A program made the translations under genes and the position numbers. A DNA stretch of 64,000 bases from Marisimplicoccus sp038110465. Its GTDB lineage: Bacteria; Bacteroidota; Bacteroidia; Flavobacteriales; Flavobacteriaceae. The stretch lies in NCBI GenBank assembly GCA_038110465.1, contig JAYNJU010000002.1, forward strand, positions 1-64,000, read 5' to 3'. Position 1 is the stretch's first letter, and every line of letters starts with the position of its first letter. Positions 8,696 through 16,452 of this stretch are shown here, in pieces. Under the pieces are notes generated by a model that had not been told where the DNA came from, did no database searches, and worked only from the letters and a program-made list of their open reading frames with translations.

Positions 8696-8938
8696 TTATT
8701 GAAGCTTACTTAGTTTAGACTTAAGATTTGATGCTTTATTCTTATGAATAATGTTTTTCTTAGCTAGTTTATCTAAAAGAGAAACAACACCAGGAAATAG
8801 TTTTTGTGCCTCCTTTTTTGTTTTAGCTTCTTTTATTTTCTTAATAGCATTACGGGTAGTCTTATGCTGAAGTTTATTCAAAGACTTTTTAGATTCATTA
8901 GAACGAATTCTTTTTAAAGCAGATTTATGATTTGCCAT
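8696..8938 (-). CDS. rpsT: 30S ribosomal protein S20
   Basis: An 80-residue, Lys-rich helical protein with the S20 start MANHKSALKRIRSNE and the central TTRNAIKKI motif. It binds the 16S rRNA 5' domain in the small subunit. Normal length. tRNA-Glu lies upstream on the same strand, 13 bases before the start codon, so the two may share a transcript. Its stop codon directly abuts that of rho on the other strand. Confidence 0.96.
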   Translation of the reverse strand: MANHKSALKRIRSNESKKSLNKLQHKTTRNAIKKIKEAKTKKEAQKLFPGVVSLLDKLAKKNIIHKNKASNLKSKLSKLQ

Positions 8939-8951
8939 ATTATAAATTTTG

Positions 8952-9023
8952 TAGCCCGTAGGGGAATCGAACCCCTCTTTCCAGGATGAAAACCTGAGGT
9001 CCTAACCGATAGACGAACGGGCC
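8952..9023 (-). tRNA. tRNA-Glu (anticodon TTC)
   Basis: Minus-strand cloverleaf with acceptor GGCCCGT/ACGGGCT, anticodon stem TCAGG/CCTGG, loop TTTTCAT (anticodon TTC) and T-arm GGGG-TTCGATT-CCCC. Base 73 is A and CCA is not encoded. It lies between proS and rpsT, all on the minus strand. Confidence 0.95.
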
Positions 9024-9058
9024 AAACAGGTTGCAAATTTAATTTAAATTTTAATATT

Positions 9059-10537
9059 TCAATAAGATTTTGAAAATATTACTTTGTGTAATGCTGGTTT
9101 ACCAGTATATATACATTTAGCACCATTTAATTCGAGGTCATCAGGTATACATCTAATGGTAGCTTTTGTCTCATTTTTAATTGCTTCTTCAGTTTTAGAA
9201 GTTCCATCCCAGCCAGCAATTATAAAACCACTCTGAGCTTCTATATGCTTTTTAAATTCATCATAATCATCAACTTCTAATGTCTTTTCTTTTAATTTAC
9301 TCTTGGATAGATTGATCATGTTATTTTGGATTAAGTCTATGGAATCGTAGACAAAATCATTTATGTTATCATAGCTAACTGAAGTTTTTTCAAAATTGTA
9401 TCTATAAAAAATTTCAAAACTATCATTTTCAACTTCTTTTTTACCAATTACAATTCTCATTGGTATTCCTTTAACCTCAGAGTCATTAAGTTTAAATCCA
9501 AGTGTTAAATTTTCTCTATTATCAATTTTAACTCTAATCCCTTTTTTATTTAGAGATTCATAAAGTGAATTTGATTTTTCGTCAATAAGATTTGAATCTT
9601 CGTTAGATTTTTTTAAAGGGATGATTATAATCTGAATTGGAGCTAGGTATGGAGGTAAGACTAAACCATTATCATCACTATGTGACATAATTAATGCTCC
9701 CATAAGTCTAGTTGAAACTCCCCAAGAGGTTGCCCATACATACTCAAGATTTCCTGATTTATCAGCAAATTTTACATCAAATGCTTTTGCAAAATTTTGA
9801 CCTAAAAAATGAGAAGTACCTGCTTGAAGAGCTTTACCGTCTTGCATTAGTGCTTCAATACATAGAGTTTCTTCAGCACCAGCGAATCTTTCAGATTCAG
9901 ACTTGTAACCTTTTACTACTGGCATTGCCATATAATTTTCAGCAAAATCAGCATATATATTATTTATAGTTTTAGTTTCTGCAATTGCTTCTTCTTTTGT
10001 TGAATGAGCTGTATGACCTTCTTGCCATAAAAATTCAGCTGTCCTTAGGAATAGTCTAGTTCTCATCTCCCATCTAACAACATTAGCCCATTGATTAATA
10101 AGAATCGGCAAATCTCTATATGATTGAATCCAATTCTTATAAGTCTTCCAAATTATTGCCTCACTTGTTGGTCTAACAATTAACTCTTCTTCTAATTTAG
10201 ATTCAGGATCAACTATTAATTTTCCTTTATTATTTGGATCATTTTTTAGTCTGTAATGAGTTACTACCGCACATTCTTTGGCAAAACCTTCTGCATTTTT
10301 TTCTTCTGCTTCAAATAGAGATTTAGGAACAAATAATGGAAAATAAGCATTTTCATGCCCAGTTTCTTTGAACATTTTATCTAGTTGAGATTTCATTAAT
10401 TCCCAAATTGAAAATCCATAGGGTTTTATTACCATACATCCTCTTACATCTGAAGATTCAGCAAGATTAGCTTCAGCAATTATATCGTTATACCATTTAG
10501 AATAATCTTCTTGTCTAGGTGTAATTTTATTCCCCAT
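9059..10537 (-). CDS. proS: Prolyl-tRNA synthetase (archaeal/eukaryal-type)
   Basis: A 492-residue class II synthetase charging tRNA-Pro. Class II motif 2 is seen as the WEMRTRLFLRTAEFLWQEG region, with the family motif EGHTAHST, and a C-terminal anticodon-binding domain starts near residue 300 and is followed by the zinc-domain-like tail. There is no bacterial editing insert, so it is the ProRS type 3 form (archaeal/eukaryal-like) common in Bacteroidota. Start MGNKITPRQEDYSKWYNDI agrees with homologues. Divergent from the lipoprotein gene at 10621. Confidence 0.95.
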   Translation of the reverse strand: MGNKITPRQEDYSKWYNDIIAEANLAESSDVRGCMVIKPYGFSIWELMKSQLDKMFKETGHENAYFPLFVPKSLFEAEEKNAEGFAKECAVVTHYRLKNDPNNKGKLIVDPESKLEEELIVRPTSEAIIWKTYKNWIQSYRDLPILINQWANVVRWEMRTRLFLRTAEFLWQEGHTAHSTKEEAIAETKTINNIYADFAENYMAMPVVKGYKSESERFAGAEETLCIEALMQDGKALQAGTSHFLGQNFAKAFDVKFADKSGNLEYVWATSWGVSTRLMGALIMSHSDDNGLVLPPYLAPIQIIIIPLKKSNEDSNLIDEKSNSLYESLNKKGIRVKIDNRENLTLGFKLNDSEVKGIPMRIVIGKKEVENDSFEIFYRYNFEKTSVSYDNINDFVYDSIDLIQNNMINLSKSKLKEKTLEVDDYDEFKKHIEAQSGFIIAGWDGTSKTEEAIKNETKATIRCIPDDLELNGAKCIYTGKPALHKVIFSKSY

Positions 10538-10614
10538 TATTTGGCATTATTATTGATCTAAATAAAGTAGTTGTAAAAATAATATATTATACTTAAAATA
10601 ATTGCATTAAATTT

Positions 10615-11703
10615 ATGTATATGAAGAGCATGTTTACTTTTTTAAAAATCTCAATACTTTCGATCTTTTTTTTAGGTTGTTCTTCATACTATTTAGCATC
10701 TTATTATGATACTGATGGCATCTACTCTTCTGGATACAGAAGTGCAGAATTTGAGACTATTTTTAATGATTTATCTAAAGTCTCTGTTGATGATATAAAT
10801 TCAACACCAGAATTAGGTTACCTTCCTTGGGGTTCAAATCCTGAATCCAGAGAAGTTGTTTATAATTTTTTCCCTAATTATGGATTTTTTATGAACTATC
10901 CATATGGATATGATACTTATTTTTATGGTTTAGGTTATTATAACTATTATCGTGGATTTGGCAGATACAGTTTGTTTGGAAATTATTTTTTTAGTCCCTA
11001 TGATTATTTTTATCCATTTTATTTGAATTATTATGGTTATCCATATTGGAATTACTATAGAAATTTTAGATATGATAGTTGGTTTTTTGGTAGAGATAAT
11101 TATAAATATGCTCAAAATGATAAAATAGACAGTAATCCATCTTTTAGTAATTCTGCATCAAGAAGAGGTGAAAAAAATAATTCATCAAGTACTCGAGAAA
11201 AAAACTCTCAAAATGAAAATATTAAAATTTCAAACCTATATTCTAGATTAAATTCTTACGGAGGGGTATATATAGATAGAAGTAGATCAGGTATTGATGA
11301 TAGGGTAATTAGAACAAATTTAAATGAGATTAAGGATAATAGTTTAATTGGTGTTTATCAATCAACAAAATCTTTTTCTAATTCTCATAATAACACCAGG
11401 TATGTTCCAAATTTAAGTTCAATTAAAAATGATGTAATAAAAAGATCCTATCAACAGATTAGATCAGTAAACTTTAGTCAAAGAGGTAATTCTTTTGGCA
11501 GATCGAACTATGAATATTCCAATAATATCACACCTAATTACTCAAATAGTAGATCTCAAAGAGTAAATTCTTCTTACTCTAAACAAAATTCTTCTTTTTC
11601 TTCTGGTGGATCTAGACCTAGTGCATCAGGATCAAATGTTAGTTCTTCTGGTGGATCTAGACCTAGTGCATCAGGATCAAGAGGATCGGGCAAGATTAAC
11701 TAG
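10615..11703 (+). CDS. Tyr-rich hypothetical lipoprotein with Ser/Gly repeat tail
   Basis: Not recognised as a named family. A signal peptide ends in the lipobox FLGC near residue 22, so it is a lipoprotein. Residues 90-165 are extremely rich in Tyr, Phe and Asn. The remaining half is Ser/Asn-rich and low complexity, and the tail carries two copies of SSGGSRPSASGS with a 15-residue period. Translation may start at the ATG at 10615 or at 10621. It ends at the base before the ATG of the FadL-like porin, so both are probably one unit at the cell envelope. No catalytic motif is visible. Confidence 0.8.
   Translation: MYMKSMFTFLKISILSIFFLGCSSYYLASYYDTDGIYSSGYRSAEFETIFNDLSKVSVDDINSTPELGYLPWGSNPESREVVYNFFPNYGFFMNYPYGYDTYFYGLGYYNYYRGFGRYSLFGNYFFSPYDYFYPFYLNYYGYPYWNYYRNFRYDSWFFGRDNYKYAQNDKIDSNPSFSNSASRRGEKNNSSSTREKNSQNENIKISNLYSRLNSYGGVYIDRSRSGIDDRVIRTNLNEIKDNSLIGVYQSTKSFSNSHNNTRYVPNLSSIKNDVIKRSYQQIRSVNFSQRGNSFGRSNYEYSNNITPNYSNSRSQRVNSSYSKQNSSFSSGGSRPSASGSNVSSSGGSRPSASGSRGSGKIN
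11598..11680 (+). repeat. 45-base direct repeat, two copies
   Basis: Two copies of a 38-base identical segment start at 11598 and 11643, a period of exactly 45 bases (15 codons). They encode the repeated SSGGSRPSASGS at the C-terminus of the lipoprotein. The identity at DNA level points to a recent duplication. Confidence 0.9.
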
Positions 11704-13197
11704 ATGATAAAGCATTTATTCCGCCTATCAATCTTTCTTAGCTTTTTTACTTTGAATTCCCAAACATATGATGATATTTCTAGGTATTTATCATATAATT
11801 ATGATGGTACCTCAAGATTCAATTCAATGGGTGGTGCTTTTGGCGCATTAGGAGGAGATATATCTTCATTAATATTAAATCCTGCCGGATCATCAGTTTT
11901 TCTTGAATCAGAATTAACATTTACTTTAAATTATTTGAATATTAAAACTGAAAATACTTTTAATAATAGTATTAACAACTCTCAAAAAAAGTTTTATAAT
12001 TTGAATCAATTTGGAATAGTACTAGTATCTGATATATTTGATTCAAAGATTTCTGTTGGATACAGTATGAATAGATTAAATGACTATAATAACACATATA
12101 ATTTTAAGGGCAAAAATTCAAAAGGAATTGATAATTACTTTTTGAATTATGCTAATGGAATCCCCTTAAATGATTTATTAATATATGAAAACGAGACTTT
12201 ATCAGATGCATACAAATATCTAGGTGATAATTTTGGATTTGGTAGTCAACAAGCTTTTTTAGGTTTTCAAAGCTTTATTATTAACTCAATTGAAGATGAA
12301 AATAGCTATGTTTCAAATTCAAAATATATAAGTGTAAATCAGGAATTAGGAATAAACAGAAAAGGTGACTATTTTATTCATAGCATAAACTTTAGTAGTA
12401 GCTATTCAGACAACTTATTATTTGGAGTTAATCTGAATATACATACATTAAATTTTGAAGAGGATAAGAAATTTACTGAAAGTGGATATTCTGATAATTC
12501 AAACTTAAATAGTGTAATTTTTAATGAAAGACTTTTGTCAATTGGACAAGGAGTTTCTATGCAATTTGGCACCTTAATTAAAATAAAAGATTTAAGGTTC
12601 GGAATTTCCTACACTTCTCCATCATTTCTTGAAATTCACGAAGAAAATAATCAACTAATAGAAACTAAAGTTAAAATAGATAATGAGATTAAAACTCTAT
12701 TAATTGAACCAAATGTTATTAATATTTATGAACCTTATAAACTAAAAATCCCCTCTAAAAAACTTTTAAGCATTGCCTATGTTTTTGGAAGAAGGGGACT
12801 GATTAGTTTTGACTATGAACATACGAATTACAACAATGCTAAAATAAAAGACAACAATGGAGAGGATTCTTATTTAACTTCTTTAAATAAATTAATTAAA
12901 GATAAACTTAATTCAAATTCCAATATTTACAGATTAGGTACTGAATATAGATTTCAGAAATACAGTTTAAGGGGAGGATTTTATATTTACGAAGGTCCAA
13001 GTATAAAAAATAAAAAATATTTTAGCGGTGTAAACAGTGGAATTGGAGTTAATTTTGGATATTTTAATTTAGATATCGGTATTTCATTTTCTGATAAGAT
13101 AAATTATAATTCAATTTATTCTGAAGGTTTAACAGATTCATATTCAATAAAAAGCAAATTAGTTAATATACTCACTAGCTTAACATTTAAACTTTAA
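11704..13197 (+). CDS. OmpP1/FadL-family outer membrane protein
   Basis: A 497-residue predicted beta-barrel with a signal peptide ending near NSQ (residues 18-20). The N-terminal hatch motif RFNSMGGAFGALGGD followed by SLILNPAG is diagnostic of the OMPP1/FadL/TodX family, which moves hydrophobic compounds across the outer membrane. The rest shows alternating aromatic/polar strands and the last residues (SLTFKL) form a typical barrel C-terminus. The start codon directly follows the stop of the lipoprotein gene. The substrate is unknown. Confidence 0.88.
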   Translation: MIKHLFRLSIFLSFFTLNSQTYDDISRYLSYNYDGTSRFNSMGGAFGALGGDISSLILNPAGSSVFLESELTFTLNYLNIKTENTFNNSINNSQKKFYNLNQFGIVLVSDIFDSKISVGYSMNRLNDYNNTYNFKGKNSKGIDNYFLNYANGIPLNDLLIYENETLSDAYKYLGDNFGFGSQQAFLGFQSFIINSIEDENSYVSNSKYISVNQELGINRKGDYFIHSINFSSSYSDNLLFGVNLNIHTLNFEEDKKFTESGYSDNSNLNSVIFNERLLSIGQGVSMQFGTLIKIKDLRFGISYTSPSFLEIHEENNQLIETKVKIDNEIKTLLIEPNVINIYEPYKLKIPSKKLLSIAYVFGRRGLISFDYEHTNYNNAKIKDNNGEDSYLTSLNKLIKDKLNSNSNIYRLGTEYRFQKYSLRGGFYIYEGPSIKNKKYFSGVNSGIGVNFGYFNLDIGISFSDKINYNSIYSEGLTDSYSIKSKLVNILTSLTFKL

Positions 13198-13243
13198 CTT
13201 CAAATTAACTTCATTATAACTATCTTTACAATAGATTTAAATT

Positions 13244-13924
13244 ATGAAAATACAAGATATTCTAAAAGAAGAAATTGATTCAATCGGAGATGATCATGTC
13301 TCATCAAATATTGATAACCCAATTAAAAAAGATGCTTTTGATATTTCTGATCAAGATAAAATTAGACTCATAGAGCAAAAGATGTATGAAATTTTAGACA
13401 CTCTTGGAATGGACCTAAATGATGACAGTTTGAAAGGAACACCCAGAAGAGTTGCAAAAATGTTTGTCAACGAAATTTTTGGCGGGCTAAAACCTCAAAA
13501 CAAACCAGTTTCTTCAACATTTAGCAATAAGTTTAAATATGGGGAAATGCTTGTTGAAAAAAATATTACCCTATACTCAACTTGTGAACATCATCTATTG
13601 CCGATTGTAGGCTTAGCCCATGTTGCTTACATTTCAAATGGTACTGTAGTAGGACTTTCTAAAATAAACAGAGTAGTTGACTATTTTGCTAAAAGACCTC
13701 AAGTACAAGAGAGACTTAACATTCAAATTGTTCGAGAACTTCAGAAAGTTCTAAATACAGAAGATGTTGCATGTGTGATTGACGCTAAACACTTATGTGT
13801 AAATTCAAGAGGTATATCTGATGTTAACTCAAGCACAGTAACTTCAGAATATGGCGGTAAATTTAAAAAGGAAAAATATAGAAGAGACTTCTTAGACTAC
13901 ATAAAACTTGATCCTGAGGTTTAA
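13244..13924 (+). CDS. folE: GTP cyclohydrolase I
   Basis: First step of folate/pterin synthesis: GTP to dihydroneopterin triphosphate. Zinc ligands Cys114 and His117 (STCEHHLLP) and Cys185 (HLCVNSRG) are present, with SKINRVVDYFAKRPQVQERL in between. 226 residues; an N-terminal extension of about 40 residues is usual in Bacteroidota. The stop overlaps the cysS start codon (TAATG), so these are coupled. The C-terminal signature reads LCVNSRGI where most enzymes have MCMTMRGV or MCV-RGV, a common bacterial variation. Confidence 0.95.
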   Translation: MKIQDILKEEIDSIGDDHVSSNIDNPIKKDAFDISDQDKIRLIEQKMYEILDTLGMDLNDDSLKGTPRRVAKMFVNEIFGGLKPQNKPVSSTFSNKFKYGEMLVEKNITLYSTCEHHLLPIVGLAHVAYISNGTVVGLSKINRVVDYFAKRPQVQERLNIQIVRELQKVLNTEDVACVIDAKHLCVNSRGISDVNSSTVTSEYGGKFKKEKYRRDFLDYIKLDPEV

Positions 13925-15366
13925 TGATCTCCCAAACAATCCATATATATAATTCATTAACAGATTCAAAAGAAAAGTTTAATCCTATAAAAAAGGACTT
14001 AGTTGGTTTATATGTTTGTGGTCCAACTGTCTACAGTGATGTTCATCTTGGTAATTGTAGGACATTTATATCATTTGATGTGATATACAGATATCTAAGA
14101 TATGTAGGTTACAATGTAAGATATGTGAGAAATATAACAGATGTGGGTCATTTGGAAGATTCAGGTGAGGATAGAGTATCAAAAAAGGCCAAGATTGAAA
14201 AATTAGAGCCAATGGAAGTTGCTCAAAAATATACCAATGATTTTAGAAGCACTTTAAATAAGTTCAACACTCTTGAGCCTAATATTGAGCCTGTAGCATC
14301 TGGACATATTTTAGAGCAGATATCAATTATTCAAAATTTAATTAATAAAGGTTTTGCTTACGAGTCTAATGGCTCAGTATATTTTGATATTAATAAGTTT
14401 AATATAGATTTCAATTACGGAATTCTTTCCAGAAGAAATTTAGAAGATATTAAATCTAACTCCAGAGAATTAGATAATCAAGAAGATAAAAAAAATGATT
14501 TTGACTTTGCATTATGGAAAAAAGCCGATAAAAATCATCTAATGAAATGGGATTCACCATGGAGTGTTGGGTTTCCAGGATGGCATTTAGAATGTACAGC
14601 TATGAGTACTAAATATCTTGGTGATGAATTTGATATTCATGGAGGAGGAATGGACTTAAAATTTCCACATCATGATTGTGAGATTGCACAAAGTGTCGGT
14701 AATACAGGAAAGCAACCTGCTAAATATTGGGTACATGCAAATATGTTAACACTTAACAATAAAAAAATGTCTAAATCTACAGGAAATAATATTCTTCCTA
14801 ATGAATTATTTTCCGGTAATAATAAACTTTTTTCAAAACCATTTGACCCAAATATCGTCAGGTTCTTCTTTTTACAGGCTCACTATAGAAGTGTTTTAGA
14901 TATCAGCAATACAGCATTAGAAGCTTCTGAAAAAGGTTTTAATAGGATGGTTGACATGATTGATAGATTTAATAATATAAAAACTGCAGACACAACTAGT
15001 TCTAATCTTATTGAAAAATTAAAGAATTGGGAAATCAAATGTTTCAATGCATTAAATGATGATTTTAATACGCCCATTTTAATTGCTGAAATTTTTAATT
15101 TCTCAGAAATTCTTAAGTTGATTGAATCAAATCAACTTGAATTAAACCAGAAGAATAAGTCTGAGGTAATTGATTTTTTTGATTCTATCTTAAACCAAAT
15201 ACTCGGGCTTAATTACAAAAAGGAAGATCCTAAAAATGATTCACTTCTTAAGGTGTTGTTAAAAATAAGAAATGATGCTAGATCAAATAAAGATTTTGGT
15301 CTTTCTGACAGAATTAGAGATGAATTACAAAAAATAGGAATCAAAATAAATGATAAAGATTTATAG
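13924..15366 (+). CDS. cysS: Cysteinyl-tRNA synthetase
   Basis: A 480-residue class I synthetase. It shows the HIGH-type motif HLGN in GPTVYSDVHLGNCRTF, the zinc site residues (Cys32 region, ECTAMS, HHDCEIAQ) and the KMSKS motif in NNKKMSKSTGN. Normal length. Start overlaps folE by one base; its end overlaps yidD by 17 bases. The cluster folE-cysS-yidD-lgt is packed as one transcription unit. Confidence 0.95.
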   Translation: MISQTIHIYNSLTDSKEKFNPIKKDLVGLYVCGPTVYSDVHLGNCRTFISFDVIYRYLRYVGYNVRYVRNITDVGHLEDSGEDRVSKKAKIEKLEPMEVAQKYTNDFRSTLNKFNTLEPNIEPVASGHILEQISIIQNLINKGFAYESNGSVYFDINKFNIDFNYGILSRRNLEDIKSNSRELDNQEDKKNDFDFALWKKADKNHLMKWDSPWSVGFPGWHLECTAMSTKYLGDEFDIHGGGMDLKFPHHDCEIAQSVGNTGKQPAKYWVHANMLTLNNKKMSKSTGNNILPNELFSGNNKLFSKPFDPNIVRFFFLQAHYRSVLDISNTALEASEKGFNRMVDMIDRFNNIKTADTTSSNLIEKLKNWEIKCFNALNDDFNTPILIAEIFNFSEILKLIESNQLELNQKNKSEVIDFFDSILNQILGLNYKKEDPKNDSLLKVLLKIRNDARSNKDFGLSDRIRDELQKIGIKINDKDL

Positions 15367-15580
15367 ACTACTTGCACTTCCTTTAATTCAACTCATTAAA
15401 TTGTATCGATTACTTATTTCTCCTTTACTTGGCAGTAATTGCAGATATTACCCTACATGCTCTGAATATGGCATAAAATCTCTTAAAAAATATGGAATTT
15501 TTAAAGGACTTTTTCTTTCAATTAAAAGAATTTCAAGATGTAACTCTTTATACAAAGGAGGCTATGATCCAGTTCCGTAA
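15350..15580 (+). CDS. yidD: Membrane protein insertion efficiency factor YidD
   Basis: A 76-residue YidD protein, peripheral on the inner membrane, where it assists YidC-dependent insertion. The diagnostic segment CRYYPTCSEYGIKSLKKYG and the end CNSLYKGGYDPVP are clear, with an amphipathic N-terminal helix. The three conserved Cys of the family are present. It overlaps the end of cysS by 17 bases and precedes lgt by 20. Confidence 0.93.
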   Translation: MIKIYRLLALPLIQLIKLYRLLISPLLGSNCRYYPTCSEYGIKSLKKYGIFKGLFLSIKRISRCNSLYKGGYDPVP

Positions 15581-15600
15581 ATAATAACTATATTTAAAAT

Positions 15601-16452
15601 ATGATAATCTCACAGATAAAATGGTCTCCAAGTGAAACATTAATTGAAATTGGAGGCTTCTCCATTTATATATATAGTCTAATGTTTATACTTGCTTTTT
15701 TAGTAGGTTATAATTTAGTAAAGTCATTTTTTATAAAAGAAAATGTAGATCAAAAGTATTTAGATCCTATGTTAATCTATATGGTTGTATCAGTTTTTTT
15801 AGGAGCTAGACTAGGAGAAGTTTTTTTCTACCAATGGGGATATTATCAAAATCATTTAATCGAGATACTTCTTCCAATCCAAGAATCTACTAATGGATCA
15901 ATACTTGGATTAATCGATGGATATGAATTTACAGGGTTTAGAGGACTAGCTAGTCACGGTGCAGCTATTGGGATTTATATTGGCTTACTATTATTTAAGA
16001 GAAAATATAACTTTAAAAGTTTATTATGGATTTTTGATAGATTAACTATTCCAATTGCAATTGGAGGGGCTTTTGTAAGGGTTGGTAATTTTTTTAATTC
16101 TGAAATTTTAGGAAAGTATACTAATTCAAATTGGGGGGTAATTTTTGAAAATAGAGGCGAATCTCTTCCTAGACATCCTGCACAACTTTATGAGTCTTTT
16201 GGATATATAGTTCTATTTATCATACTGTATAAACTCTACAACAGTAATATTAGAGAGAAAGAAGGTATTTTGTTTGGTTATTTTTTAATTGGCCTCTTTA
16301 CTATAAGGTTTTTAATAGAATTTGTTAAAGAAAGTCAAGGAGGAATAGAAACTTTTTTACCAGGCCTATCAACTGGTCAATGGCTTAGCATACCTTTTAT
16401 ATTAATTGGAATTGTATTTCTTATATTAAGAAGAACTAAGAAAACTATTTAA
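15601..16452 (+). CDS. lgt: Prolipoprotein diacylglyceryl transferase
   Basis: A 283-residue inner membrane enzyme with about seven hydrophobic segments that adds diacylglycerol to lipobox cysteines. Family marks: GLASHGAAIG (conserved His), RVGNFFNSEILG (the Lgt signature) and PRHPAQLYES. It serves the many lipoproteins encoded around it. The last 8 bases overlap the convergent secDF gene; no terminator hairpin is visible between them. Confidence 0.95.
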   Translation: MIISQIKWSPSETLIEIGGFSIYIYSLMFILAFLVGYNLVKSFFIKENVDQKYLDPMLIYMVVSVFLGARLGEVFFYQWGYYQNHLIEILLPIQESTNGSILGLIDGYEFTGFRGLASHGAAIGIYIGLLLFKRKYNFKSLLWIFDRLTIPIAIGGAFVRVGNFFNSEILGKYTNSNWGVIFENRGESLPRHPAQLYESFGYIVLFIILYKLYNSNIREKEGILFGYFLIGLFTIRFLIEFVKESQGGIETFLPGLSTGQWLSIPFILIGIVFLILRRTKKTI

